DNA of 64,000 bases from Evansella sp041820985 (GCF_041820985.1 NZ_JBGUAU010000012.1:113003-177002), one strand, 5' to 3'; shown: positions 44,933-53,806, counted from the stretch's first letter. Notes: generated by a model from the sequence alone, not told the origin. Translations and numbers: made by a program.

Positions 44933-46135
44933 CTACACTTTTACATTTATGGTTTCTTCTAAAAATACAGAAAAGCTATCCCCATCTCCTTCAGTAGATT
45001 CCTTTTCTTTCTCATCATCCGGTAGGAATTGTTGACGTTTCTGTTCTTCCTGAGGATCTTTATTCAAAAGTTGTTGTCCTTGTTGTTGTGTTACTTCAAT
45101 CCTCTCTACTTGGAGATGATTTGCCTGGAATGCACTACGTAACTGTTGAAGTTGACCTTCAAGCATTTCTTTAGTGGTCGCCGTGGATGTTACCATCCTA
45201 GCAATTAAAATACCGTTAAGTTGTTGAATATTAATCTCTAACCTCCCAAGTGATTCAGGGTGCAGTTTTACTAGTAGCTGTTGAACACCATTCCCTATGT
45301 TTTTAAATTGACTACGTGCCAAAATACTTTGTATCTGTTTTTGTAATTGCTGATCTAACTCTTTCTGTGCCATCTGTTGTTCACCATTTTGAACACTAAG
45401 TGCTGGATGTGTTCCTGTTAGCTGATTCAAAGTATTATTGCCTAACAGAATGGGAGTACCATTTTTATCATCTAGTAACTGAGGAGTCGAGTTTACTAAA
45501 GTTACAATTTTTTGAAATGGTAAGATAGATAGTTGCTCATTTTTTTCTAGTTTAGCGATACTATCTAAGTCACTATTTTTTGTATTCTTTTCAATTTGCT
45601 TTGAAACATGCTTCATTAATTGAGCTCCCACCATTTCCCAAGTGGTTATCTGGTCTTCCTGCTTGTTATTAGATTCATAGCTTGTAACCAGTCCTGCTAT
45701 CAAAGAAAAGACACTGCTTTCATTTAATGAATTCGTTTCTTGAGTTTGTTCTCCATGTATACCTGCAATAACAATTGCAACAATATGACTTAACTTATCT
45801 AAGTGTTGAAGCAACTCTTCCATTGGAGTGTTTTTTTCAAGTAAAACCAATGTTTCGCTTGCCAATTCATCTGGTAAGAGTGAAATTAGTTGAGATACTT
45901 CTTCCATTTCTAGCATAGAAATGTTAATTGAAATTCCTGAAACATCTATATCGTTTAATTTAGATGTTATTGGATCGTTTTTTGCACTAGTCAACTCATT
46001 CGTATCTTCTTCAGATATCATGAATTGCTTTATCAAATTACTAAAAGATGTATTCGTTTCTGCTTTTTGTGCAGAAGTACCATAAGAAACTTTCTCTCTT
46101 ACATTGCATATTACACCCATTAGTTCATTCATCAT
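44933..46135 (-). CDS. fliK: Flagellar hook-length control protein FliK
   Basis: Secreted ruler that measures the hook and triggers the FlhB switch. The 400-residue product has a weakly conserved, low-complexity first two thirds and a C-terminal Flg_hook domain (about 285-370). That domain contains LLVKLHPESLGRLEINIQQL and MLEGQLQQLRSAFQANHLQV. A Gln-rich and acidic tail follows. It lies between ylxF and flgD. AAAGGGGGTG precedes the tandem ATG codons. Confidence 0.92.
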   Translation of the reverse strand: MMNELMGVICNVREKVSYGTSAQKAETNTSFSNLIKQFMISEEDTNELTSAKNDPITSKLNDIDVSGISINISMLEMEEVSQLISLLPDELASETLVLLEKNTPMEELLQHLDKLSHIVAIVIAGIHGEQTQETNSLNESSVFSLIAGLVTSYESNNKQEDQITTWEMVGAQLMKHVSKQIEKNTKNSDLDSIAKLEKNEQLSILPFQKIVTLVNSTPQLLDDKNGTPILLGNNTLNQLTGTHPALSVQNGEQQMAQKELDQQLQKQIQSILARSQFKNIGNGVQQLLVKLHPESLGRLEINIQQLNGILIARMVTSTATTKEMLEGQLQQLRSAFQANHLQVERIEVTQQQGQQLLNKDPQEEQKRQQFLPDDEKEKESTEGDGDSFSVFLEETINVKV

Positions 46136-46163
46136 TATTCACCCCCTTTCAACTTAACACTCA

Positions 46164-46721
46164 TTATTCTGTTATCAAACTAATAATTTCCGCTGCATCC
46201 GCTGGGGGCATTCTACTAATTATTTGTGATCTTCCTTCTATATTCATTGCACTAAGCAACCTTGCTGCTTCTTCTGCTTCCAATTCACTTATAATATTTG
46301 CTGCCTTGGATGCAGTCATTGCCTCAAATGTTCGAACAATATCTTTCATCTCTACTTTTTTACTATCATTCTCTACTTTCAAGATATCCATCTCTTCTAG
46401 CAAAGCTTGTAGTTCATTTTGTAATTGATCAATTTTACTTTCTTTTCTAGATACATCACTTTCTAGCTGAGAAATAGTAGTCTGTTGTACCTTATTTTCT
46501 TCTTCTAAGGTTACGATTTGATCCTGTAATACACTTTCAAAGGAATCTTCTTCTTCACTATGGAAAGGTAGAAACGTCATGACTTGCTGTATACCACTGC
46601 CAACGTTGACCCCCATATAATTTAAAAGTACGACTGCTAGTATCATAGCAAAAATAGCAGGTATAAAAATTACCATTAAGAACCATTGCCATTTACTATG
46701 CTGCTGTTCCTCTTTGTTCAT
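46164..46721 (-). CDS. ylxF: MotE-family flagellar protein YlxF
   Basis: The 185-residue product has a single membrane helix near the N-terminus (about 12-34, WFLMVIFIPAIFAMILAVVLL), then a long coiled coil (about 60-120). It ends with an MgtE-N/FliG-like helical domain: VRTFEAMTASKAANIISELE and ISRMPPADAAEIISLI. This is the YlxF/MotE layout conserved between fliJ and fliK in Bacillus. Its function is not settled. The related MotE of rhizobia is a periplasmic motility chaperone. Confidence 0.9.
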   Translation of the reverse strand: MNKEEQQHSKWQWFLMVIFIPAIFAMILAVVLLNYMGVNVGSGIQQVMTFLPFHSEEEDSFESVLQDQIVTLEEENKVQQTTISQLESDVSRKESKIDQLQNELQALLEEMDILKVENDSKKVEMKDIVRTFEAMTASKAANIISELEAEEAARLLSAMNIEGRSQIISRMPPADAAEIISLITE

Positions 46722-46735
46722 ACGTCCACCCTATT

Positions 46736-47173
46736 TCATTTCTTCAAATATTGTTGAACAGAAATTTCATCAACAAATTTATTCTCTTTTTCTCGTTGGT
46801 CTAATAAATAGATTTCCAACTTTCTTTCCTTCATTTTTTCATATTTCTTTACATCTACTGCCGTAACCGTAAGTCGTCTTTCTCTTTCATTCATAAGAGC
46901 TCTAGCATTTTGTGTTTGGACTTGGAGTCTATCAATTTCTCTTTGTAAGTACTCTAATGATTTTTGAGTTTGCTGTATAAAAGCGATTGGTAAACCTTGT
47001 ACTAATTTATCTTCATAAGATGATAGCAAAACTTCCTTCTGTTTTAAGAGTTCATATAATTGCGTTGCAACTTTCTCAAAATTCATCATAGCGTCTCGGT
47101 AAGCTACTTGTGCTTCGTTTTTCTCATACTCTTTTACATCTAGTACTTTTTGCAAAGTAAATTGAAATGTCAC
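46736..47173 (-). CDS. fliJ: Flagellar export accessory protein FliJ
   Basis: Coiled-coil protein that links the FliI ATPase ring to FlhA and escorts chaperones. The 145-residue product is almost entirely helical and charged. It starts FQFTLQKVLDVKEYEKNEAQ, has QQTQKSLEYLQREIDRLQVQ in the middle, and ends in KMKERKLEIYLLDQREKENK. It starts four bases past the fliI stop. Confidence 0.95.
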   Translation of the reverse strand: MTFQFTLQKVLDVKEYEKNEAQVAYRDAMMNFEKVATQLYELLKQKEVLLSSYEDKLVQGLPIAFIQQTQKSLEYLQREIDRLQVQTQNARALMNERERRLTVTAVDVKKYEKMKERKLEIYLLDQREKENKFVDEISVQQYLKK

Positions 47174-47177
47174 GAGA

Positions 47178-48488
47178 TTACGCCTCCCCGAACTCTCTTA
47201 TCAATTGATTAATTGCGTCATGGATCGTAATATTTTCATTAACCTCTTGTTTTAAATATCGAATGATATCAGGGTGTCTTCTTACTGCTTCGTCTAATTC
47301 TTTATTTGTTCCACGCTTATATGCACCAATACTAAGTAGATCCTCAGAATCTTGGTATATTGCTAGATAATGACGAAGACGATCTGCAATGTGTTGATGA
47401 TTCCCATCTGTAATATCACTCATCACTCTGCTTATACTCGTTAGAACGTTAATTGCAGGGAATTGCCCTCTGTTAGCTAACTTCCGATCTAGAACAAGAT
47501 GACCATCTAAAATCCCACGAACGGTGTCTGATATAGGTTCATTGAAGTCATCACCGTCTACGAGAACAGTATAAAAAGCAGTTATTGTTCCTTTTTCGTT
47601 CGTTCCGCTACGTTCTAGCAATCTTGGTAATAAAGCAAATACGGATGGTGTATATCCTTTTGAAGTTGGTGGCTCTCCTATCGCCAAGCCAATCTCTCTT
47701 TGTGCCATAGCAACCCTCGTAACTGAGTCCATCATTAATGTTACGTTTAACCCTTTATTTCGAAAATACTCTGAAATAGCTGTCGCTGTCATTGCACCTT
47801 TAATTCGCATCAATGCAGGTTGATCTGAAGTAGCAACAACTAAAATTGTCTTTTTCATTCCCTCATGGCCTAGATCACGCTCTACAAAATCTCGAACTTC
47901 TCGTCCTCGTTCACCGATTAAAGCTATCACGTTTATATCAGCATCAGAGTTTTTTGCAATCATTGCCATTAAAGTACTCTTCCCAACACCACTTCCAGCA
48001 AAAATTCCAATTCTTTGCCCCTTGCCTACAGTGAAAAGTCCATCTATTGCTCGAACACCAAGACTTAATGGCTCTGTAATACGCGGACGACTTAATGGGT
48101 TAGGAGGAGGATTGTCTGTTGGAAATGAAGCTAGACCATTTCCTATGTCTTTACCATCAAAAGGTCTACCTAATCCGTCTAAAACAGAACCAATAAGAGG
48201 AGTTCCTATTTTTATCTGCAGCGGTTTTTTCGTTGGTTCAACTAAGTTACCAGGAGCAATATCCTGAATTCGATCAAATGGCATTAATAGCACTTTTTCA
48301 TTTCGAAATCCTACCACTTCCACCATTATTTTGCGATAAGGTGGTTTTCCAACTAGGATGTTGCATATTTCACCAACAGATACTTGAGGACCGATAGATT
48401 CTATCATTAGACCAACTACTTGGCTTACTTTACCATAATGTTTTAATGGTTGAACGGAAGCAACTTCCTTTACTAGGTCGTTAAGCAT
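47178..48488 (-). CDS. fliI: Flagellar export ATPase FliI
   Basis: Hexameric ATPase related to F1-beta that energises and orders export. The 436-residue product has Walker A GIFAGSGVGKSTLMAMIA (about 161-178), Walker B LNVTLMMDSVTRVAMA, and the FliI/YscN signature PSKGYTPSVFALLPRLLERS nearby. The N-terminal beta barrel and the C-terminal helical domain (SEDLLSIGAYKRGTN) are present. Its start overlaps the fliH stop by eight bases. Confidence 0.98.
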   Translation of the reverse strand: MLNDLVKEVASVQPLKHYGKVSQVVGLMIESIGPQVSVGEICNILVGKPPYRKIMVEVVGFRNEKVLLMPFDRIQDIAPGNLVEPTKKPLQIKIGTPLIGSVLDGLGRPFDGKDIGNGLASFPTDNPPPNPLSRPRITEPLSLGVRAIDGLFTVGKGQRIGIFAGSGVGKSTLMAMIAKNSDADINVIALIGERGREVRDFVERDLGHEGMKKTILVVATSDQPALMRIKGAMTATAISEYFRNKGLNVTLMMDSVTRVAMAQREIGLAIGEPPTSKGYTPSVFALLPRLLERSGTNEKGTITAFYTVLVDGDDFNEPISDTVRGILDGHLVLDRKLANRGQFPAINVLTSISRVMSDITDGNHQHIADRLRHYLAIYQDSEDLLSIGAYKRGTNKELDEAVRRHPDIIRYLKQEVNENITIHDAINQLIREFGEA

Positions 48489-49287
48489 TTTGGTTTACCC
48501 CTTCTTTTAACTTCTCAAGCAAAGCCAGTTTAATTTCCATCAACTGACTATCTACGCTTGCTTCCAGTTGACCAAATGGGGTTTCTATCATACATGCACC
48601 TTCCGATAAATCTCCATTTGGATAGATAAGGAGCTGATGTGTGTTCATTGCGATCTGTTTAAATTCATCTAGATGATCTAACGTCTTCTGATAATTGGAT
48701 GGGTGTACGGAAATTGTTATTTCTTTCTGAGCTCTAACTTCAGATATTGCTTCTTTTACGAGATGAATCCAAGCATCACTAGTTTCCTTTAATGTAGAAC
48801 CAACAATTTTCTTTGCAACTTCTAATGCTAATTCAAGCATCACTGGCTCAGAATCTTGTATATGGCGATTATAATCTTCTTTTGCTAACTGTATGATCTC
48901 TTTAGCTTTCTCTATCTCTTGTACATACGTGTTCTTACCAGCTTCGACACCAGCAACATACCCTTTTTCATATCCTTCATGAGTAGCTGCTTCGTAACGC
49001 CTTTGTTCTTCTTCGGCAATTTGCGATTTTAAAAGCTCTAACTCCTGATATGTTTCATTAGCTACTTTTTGAGCATGTAAAATAATGTGCTCAGCTTCTT
49101 TTTCTGCTTCTAGAAGAACCTGGTTCCGTTCTAAATAGTGAACATCACTTTTTTCCTGATTAGCTTTATCAGTTACATCCCCGTCACCAGTATGATAATA
49201 CGCTTTATTAATTGATCGTACTTTAATTTCTTTTGCTTCATCTCCTACTGGATGTTTCACATTGTTAGACTTTATCAGTTTAGACAA
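48481..49287 (-). CDS. fliH: Flagellar export ATPase regulator FliH
   Basis: Peripheral stalk-like partner of FliI. The product (about 268 residues from the preferred start) has a long, charged coiled coil with Glu/Ala-rich repeats (LLEAEKEAEHIILHAQKVAN, YEKGYVAGVEAGK) and a C-terminal FliH/V-ATPase E-type domain (MLELALEVAKKIVGSTLKET). The TTG at 49287 is preferred because GGAGGAG, nine bases upstream, is encoded by the last codons of fliG. An earlier TTG at 49314 has no such site. It overlaps the fliG end. Confidence 0.9.
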   Translation of the reverse strand: MSKLIKSNNVKHPVGDEAKEIKVRSINKAYYHTGDGDVTDKANQEKSDVHYLERNQVLLEAEKEAEHIILHAQKVANETYQELELLKSQIAEEEQRRYEAATHEGYEKGYVAGVEAGKNTYVQEIEKAKEIIQLAKEDYNRHIQDSEPVMLELALEVAKKIVGSTLKETSDAWIHLVKEAISEVRAQKEITISVHPSNYQKTLDHLDEFKQIAMNTHQLLIYPNGDLSEGACMIETPFGQLEASVDSQLMEIKLALLEKLKEGVNQNA

Positions 49288-50290
49288 TGATATCGTCTCC
49301 TCCGCCACGGGCAATAACTATTTCACCAGATTCCTCTAATCTTCTTATGACTGCTACAATCCTCATTTGAGCTTCCTCTACATCACGAAGTCGTACTGGT
49401 CCCATAAATTCCATTTCTTCCTTGAATGTCTCTGCCATTCGTTGAGACATATTATGAAACACCGTATCTTTTACTTCCTCACTAGAAACCTTTAAGGAAA
49501 GTTGGAGATCTTCATTTTCTACATCTCGAATGACCCTTTGGATTGATCGATTATCCAGTGTAACAATATCTTCAAATACAAACATCCGTTTCTTAATTTC
49601 TTCTGCTAATTCAGGATCTTGAATCTCTAATGAGTCAAGAATGGTTCGTTCCGTACTTCTATCAACACTATTTAATACCTCAACCACAGCCTCGATTCCA
49701 CCAGCTTGTGTGAAGTCTTGCGTAACTGTAGCGGAGAGTTTTTGCTCTAGTATTTTTTCTACTTCACTAATAATTTCAGGTGATGTGCTATCCATAATCG
49801 CTATACGTTTTGCAACATCGGCCTGAACTTCTTGTGGTAAAGAAGACAATATTTGTCCAGCTTGAACACTCTCTAAATACGATAAGATTAACGCTATTGT
49901 TTGAGGGTGCTCATTCTGTATAAAATTTAAAATTTGAGTAGGGTCAGCTTTTCTAGCAAAGTCAAAAGGTCTTACTTGCAATGTTGATGTTAATCGATTA
50001 ATAATCTCCATTGCTTCTGCTTCACCCAAGGCTTTTTCTAATACATTCTTTGCGTATCCAATTCCACCTTGTGTGATATAATCCTGCGCAATAGCTAGTT
50101 GATGAAATTGGCCCAGAATTTCTTCCTTTAGGTCTGGTTCTACTTTTCTAACACCAGCAATTTCTAATGTTAGCTTTTCGATCTCCTCTTCTGTTAAGTG
50201 TTTATACACTTGTGCAGAGACATCTGGACCAAGAGAGATAAGTAAAATGGCAGCCTTCTCTCGTCCTGTTAATTCTTTTTTCTTCGCCAC
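49280..50290 (-). CDS. fliG: Flagellar motor switch protein FliG
   Basis: Rotor protein that receives torque from the stators. The 336-residue product shows FliG_N (KAAILLISLGPDVSAQVYKH), FliG_M (NEHPQTIALILSYLESVQAG with VQADVAKRIAIMDSTSPEI), and the torque-generating FliG_C (DIVTLDNRSIQRVIRDVENE). The C-terminus ends in a Gly/Asp-rich tail, RGGGDDIIV, whose codons supply the ribosome site of fliH. It lies 12 bases after fliF. Confidence 0.98.
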   Translation of the reverse strand: MAKKKELTGREKAAILLISLGPDVSAQVYKHLTEEEIEKLTLEIAGVRKVEPDLKEEILGQFHQLAIAQDYITQGGIGYAKNVLEKALGEAEAMEIINRLTSTLQVRPFDFARKADPTQILNFIQNEHPQTIALILSYLESVQAGQILSSLPQEVQADVAKRIAIMDSTSPEIISEVEKILEQKLSATVTQDFTQAGGIEAVVEVLNSVDRSTERTILDSLEIQDPELAEEIKKRMFVFEDIVTLDNRSIQRVIRDVENEDLQLSLKVSSEEVKDTVFHNMSQRMAETFKEEMEFMGPVRLRDVEEAQMRIVAVIRRLEESGEIVIARGGGDDIIV

Positions 50291-50302
50291 TTTATTTCCT
50301 CC

Positions 50303-51880
50303 TTACTCCTCAGACAACCATGTTCGAATTAGTTTTGAAAACTCTTCTGGCTTCTCTTTTGCTAATTTCTCTAATTGACGTCGACGAGCTTTTTCTTCTG
50401 AATCCTTTTCCTCAATCATCGGAATTTCATAAGTTACTTCTTTCTCTATCTCTTCTTCCTCTACCGTTTTTCTTCTTCGCATTAAAATAAACAGAAGGAC
50501 GATTATGATCAGAAGTAACACACCACCGACAATATACTGCCAATAACTTGAAGCAACTGTTGGTGATTCAAATTGCACCTTACCAAAAAACTCTTGAGAA
50601 GATACGAAGATTCTTTCATCAATATCTCCTTGATTCCAGTCAGTCGTATATTCACCATCAATAGATGTTCTTACAATTTGTCCTAGTACTTGCTGAATAG
50701 CGTCTAGACGTTCAGCTGGTAATGTTGCAGGGTCTTCCGGATTGGGTGGTTCTACGAGAACTTGAATACCTATATCTCGAATTTTATAAGGACTTTCTGT
50801 TATTTCTCTATGAATTCGATTCACTTCGTTGTTAATCCGTTCTTCCATTCGTTCATAATCGCCTCGTGAGCCACCTAAAACACCGGGATAGCCTGGAATA
50901 TCTGTCTCACCCGTACCTGGTATACCACCTTCTGCTTCTTCATCCCCTGTAAATGTTTCTGTTATTCTTTCTATACTAAGTGCAATCCCAGACATATTCT
51001 CTTCATTTACTGGAGTTACAATCTGTTCTTGGCGATTTTCTTGAGTGAAGTCAATATCGGTTGATACATATACAACTACTTTATCTGGACCTACTAACGT
51101 TCCTATCATTTGTTGGACTTGTCTCTGTATATCTCTTTCAATGTCACGCTGTATATTTCGCTGCTGTTCAAATAAAGTAAGTGTCGAATTAACGATCGAT
51201 TGATTATCATCAAGCTCTAAAAATTGCCCCATTTGATCCATAATCATAATATTTTCTAGTGGGAGACTTGGAACACTCTTTGAAACTAGATGATATAATG
51301 CTCGAATTTGTGATTGTTCTAATCGATAGCCTGGTTGGACTTGTAACAAAACTGATGCTGTAGCTTCCCCTTTATCATCCATTAACCATAAGCTTTCTTC
51401 AGGCATTGTAATCATTACTTGAGCATGACTTACACCGTTAATATTCCTAATCACATCTTCAATGGAAGTTTGAAGAGCAGCTCTTTCTAACAATTGAAAT
51501 TCATTATCTGTTGTACCGAACCCCATATTATCACGAAAAGTAGAGTAGTCGATACGACCAGTTCTTGGAACACCTTCTGCCGCTAAACTAACAGTCAACT
51601 CTTCTACCATAGGTTCTGGAACGGATATTGTTGTTCCTCCATTACTAATCTGTGATGTTACCCCTCTAGCATCTAACGTGGCTTTTATTTCTCCCGTCTC
51701 TTGAACAGTTAAGTTCGAATAAAGTGGTACATAACTTGTTCGTGAGCTGAACCACATGAACGTGATGAAAACTAACACAATAATTGCTATAGTGCCAATA
51801 TACAATCCTTGTTGTGTTTTCGTCCTTCCCTGCCAGAATTCGGTAGTTTTCTTTTTATATTCATTAAACTTCTCGTTCAT
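50303..51880 (-). CDS. fliF: Flagellar MS-ring protein FliF
   Basis: Forms the membrane ring that anchors the rotor and export gate. The 525-residue product has two membrane helices, at about 24-45 and 440-462. Between them are the YscJ/FliF ring-building motifs (VPLYSNLTVQETGEIKATLD, SVPSLPLENIMIMDQMG) and a low-complexity Gly/Glu-rich loop (about 310-335). The cytoplasmic C-terminal tail (EEFSKLIRTWLSEE) binds FliG. A 118-base AT-rich gap without a recognisable element separates it from fliE. Confidence 0.98.
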   Translation of the reverse strand: MNEKFNEYKKKTTEFWQGRTKTQQGLYIGTIAIIVLVFITFMWFSSRTSYVPLYSNLTVQETGEIKATLDARGVTSQISNGGTTISVPEPMVEELTVSLAAEGVPRTGRIDYSTFRDNMGFGTTDNEFQLLERAALQTSIEDVIRNINGVSHAQVMITMPEESLWLMDDKGEATASVLLQVQPGYRLEQSQIRALYHLVSKSVPSLPLENIMIMDQMGQFLELDDNQSIVNSTLTLFEQQRNIQRDIERDIQRQVQQMIGTLVGPDKVVVYVSTDIDFTQENRQEQIVTPVNEENMSGIALSIERITETFTGDEEAEGGIPGTGETDIPGYPGVLGGSRGDYERMEERINNEVNRIHREITESPYKIRDIGIQVLVEPPNPEDPATLPAERLDAIQQVLGQIVRTSIDGEYTTDWNQGDIDERIFVSSQEFFGKVQFESPTVASSYWQYIVGGVLLLIIIVLLFILMRRRKTVEEEEIEKEVTYEIPMIEEKDSEEKARRRQLEKLAKEKPEEFSKLIRTWLSEE

Positions 51881-51998
51881 GTTTACCCCCGAATTTCCTG
51901 CTTTGAAATTTATAATGTAAATTATTCATTTTTTTACAGTAAGTATTAAATAAATTACCAATAAGACGATAATATATATAGCAGTTAAAATAATGTTT

Positions 51999-52301
51999 TT
52001 ATACTTGCATCCTCATAATTTCCTGATATGATTCAATTACTTTATTGCGTATTTCTACTGTAGTTTGTAAAGAGACACTAGCTTTTTGAGCTGTAATCAT
52101 TACATCATGTAATTGTATATTTTCTCCTCTAACAAATTTCTCTGTCGCTATCTGAGACTGTATTTGCGCTTGATTTACATTTTTTATGGATTCATTAAGC
52201 CATGCACTAAACGCCTTTTGTCCTTCGTATGGTTTCGCTGATGGTGATGTATTTATAGGTTTCATAATAGAATGTAAGTTTTGTAACCCAGATACGTTCA
52301 T
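51999..52301 (-). CDS. fliE: Flagellar hook-basal body protein FliE
   Basis: Adaptor between the MS ring and the rod. The 100-residue product has the family pattern FSAWLNESIKNVNQAQIQSQ, then LHDVMITAQKASVSLQTTVE, and the C-terminal RNKVIESYQEIMRMQV. It follows flgC by 25 bases in the conserved flgB-flgC-fliE-fliF order. Confidence 0.97.
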   Translation of the reverse strand: MNVSGLQNLHSIMKPINTSPSAKPYEGQKAFSAWLNESIKNVNQAQIQSQIATEKFVRGENIQLHDVMITAQKASVSLQTTVEIRNKVIESYQEIMRMQV

Positions 52302-52326
52302 AGTTTATAACCCCTTATCGTTGCCG

Positions 52327-52776
52327 TTATCTACCAATTTCCAGTGCTTTTAACAGCATATTTTTATGTGCATCTAATGCTGTAACATTTGCCTCATATG
52401 ACCTTGTCGTACCTATTAAGTCAATCATTTCTTTTAATGGGTCAACATTAGGTAGTTGAATATATCCATCTTCATTTGCGTCTGGATGTTCAGGTTGATA
52501 GACAAGTTTAAAAGGTGTTTGGTCTTCTATTATTGCCCTCACTTTAACTCCATTTATTGCTTCATTACTTCCCATAGCCTTGCTCAAGTGTGAAGCAAAG
52601 GAAGATTGATTTGGTTCCATAACAACCATTTTTCTTTGATAAGGTTGCCATTCCCCATCAACTAGCTTCCCTCTAGTAGTCTCTGCATTAGCAATATTAG
52701 CAGAAACTACATCCATACGTAACCGCTGCGCTGTTAACGCAGATGCAGATACATTCATTCCATTAAAAATTGACAT
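52327..52776 (-). CDS. flgC: Flagellar proximal rod protein FlgC
   Basis: Rod protein. The 149-residue product starts MSIFNGMNVSASALTAQRLR with VVSANIANAETTRG, the flagellar rod N-terminal motif. It ends in NVDPLKEMIDLIGTTRSYEA with LKALEIGR, the C-terminal motif. The start is six bases after the flgB stop, and AGGGAGGT precedes it. It has normal length. Confidence 0.98.
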   Translation of the reverse strand: MSIFNGMNVSASALTAQRLRMDVVSANIANAETTRGKLVDGEWQPYQRKMVVMEPNQSSFASHLSKAMGSNEAINGVKVRAIIEDQTPFKLVYQPEHPDANEDGYIQLPNVDPLKEMIDLIGTTRSYEANVTALDAHKNMLLKALEIGR

Positions 52777-52782
52777 TTATGT

Positions 52783-53187
52783 TTACCTCCCTTGCCCAAG
52801 AACGGTGCGAATACTATTAAATCGACCATTCAATCTATCAATAAGTGCATTATAATAAATTTGATTTTTCGCTAATTCTGCCATTTCTAAGTCAATGTCG
52901 ACGTTATTTCCATTATGATTATATTGACTATTATTTCTCTCAGTTACACGGGTTCCCATATTGTTTAGGTGACCCCCAAATTCTAAATGTCGCGAATCAG
53001 TTCGATATGCTTTTACTCTTTGATTTGCAACCGCTTGTTGTAACTCATTCTCAAAAACAACATTCTTTGCTTTATAATTAGGTGTATCTATGTTAGCTAT
53101 ATTGTGGGAAATAGCTTGTTGTCGTACCATAGACGAATTCAACGCTGTTTGGAGTAATCTAGTAGTTGAATTATTAAGTAATTCCAT
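52783..53187 (-). CDS. flgB: Flagellar proximal rod protein FlgB
   Basis: First gene of the fla/che operon. From the ATG at 53187 (AAGGGGG site nine bases upstream) the product has 134 residues. It starts MELLNNSTTRLLQTALNSSM and has the rod motif ISHNIANIDTPNYKAKNVVF. The C-terminus reads NNVDIDLEMAELAKNQIYYN with LIDRLNGRFNSI. A TTG three codons upstream is in frame but lies inside the spacing. The 600-base gap to codY holds the operon promoter region, repeat B copy 2 and the codY terminator. Confidence 0.97.
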   Translation of the reverse strand: MELLNNSTTRLLQTALNSSMVRQQAISHNIANIDTPNYKAKNVVFENELQQAVANQRVKAYRTDSRHLEFGGHLNNMGTRVTERNNSQYNHNGNNVDIDLEMAELAKNQIYYNALIDRLNGRFNSIRTVLGQGR

Positions 53188-53291
53188 TAAACACAACCCC
53201 CTTGCAATAACTACGTTAAAAGTACTAATAAGACTTTCAATAGTTTTCGAAACTAAAACAATTATACTCGAATCAACAAGATTTTTGTCGT

Positions 53292-53320
53292 TTTTTATGA
53301 AATTCTTTTAAACTTGTCAA
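53292..53320 (-). promoter_or_regulatory. Candidate promoter of the fla/che operon
   Basis: On the minus strand a perfect TTGACA (53315-53320) is followed after 17 bases by TAAAAA (53292-53297), a weak -10 box. A SigD-like TAAA with AACGACAA overlaps it but matches the SigD -10 poorly. A near-palindrome centred on TTTCGAAA (53241-53255) lies downstream, before flgB. In B. subtilis this operon is driven by SigA and SigD promoters. The assignment here is tentative. Confidence 0.45.
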
Positions 53321-53395
53321 TTTTATATTAGATAATCCTGATTTCCTACGCATAAATTGGTACAAATGTACTATATACTCACCTTATTATTTCTA

Positions 53396-53450
53396 ACTAA
53401 AAATACGAAATCCCAATTAGTGGTTAACTTATCTATTTTTACTAACCTTG
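53396..53450. repeat. Possible fragment of repeat A
   Basis: This short stretch resembles the start of repeat A at 13358 and 15393: CTAAAAATACG, then TTAACTTATCTA and ACTAACCTTGTG, with the same order and similar spacing. It lacks the second half of the element. Chance similarity in AT-rich DNA is possible. Confidence 0.35.
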
Positions 53451-53490
53451 TGAGTAATATTTACGTAAATTAAACATTCTTAAAGTATAA

Positions 53491-53605
53491 CAATAAGAAA
53501 GCGCAAGGCGCCCGCCTATCGGCGAAAAGCAAATGTTCTGCCAGATTAAAGTGCGATCTTACACTTTTATATCTGGCAGAACATTTGATCTCGAGCGAAG
53601 AACTA
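53491..53605. repeat. Hairpin repeat B, copy 2 (codY-flgB gap)
   Basis: Begins AAGCGCAAGGCGCCC, as does copy 1 at 21356, and contains the same CAAATGTTCTG segment. The inner arms 53530-53553 and 53562-53587 pair almost perfectly (CAAATGTTCTGCCAGAT with ATCTGGCAGAACATTTG, plus AAAGTG with CACTTT), giving a 24-26-base stem with a short loop. The outer arms are less conserved than in copy 1. The open frame across it on the minus strand is not credible as a gene. Confidence 0.72.
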
Positions 53606-53731
53606 CCTGAATAAGCTTCTATGCAGCTTTGCGAAAGAGTTACCGAGGAGCAAGTATGCGCTGAAGATGGTTTTCTTCCCATGACGGAACTAGTTATCCA
53701 CAGGTCAAAAAATTATAGTTTCCTTTACAAC

Positions 53732-53762
53732 AAAAAAACCTAACTAATAGTTTCAGTTAGGT
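53732..53762 (-). terminator. Rho-independent terminator after codY
   Basis: On the minus strand ACCTAACT (53755-53762) pairs perfectly with AGTTAGGT (53738-53745) around a nine-base loop, followed by seven U residues. It lies about 45 bases past the codY stop and insulates hslVU-codY from the flagellar operon. Confidence 0.92.
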
Positions 53763-53806
53763 CTTTCTCTACTTATTTTTAATAAAGTATGGGGCTAATA
53801 CTAGTT

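Noticed and set aside
53470..53682. Minus-strand open frame in the codY-flgB gap
   Set aside because: It runs through repeat B copy 2 and its near-perfect hairpin, with no ribosome site and no family resemblance.
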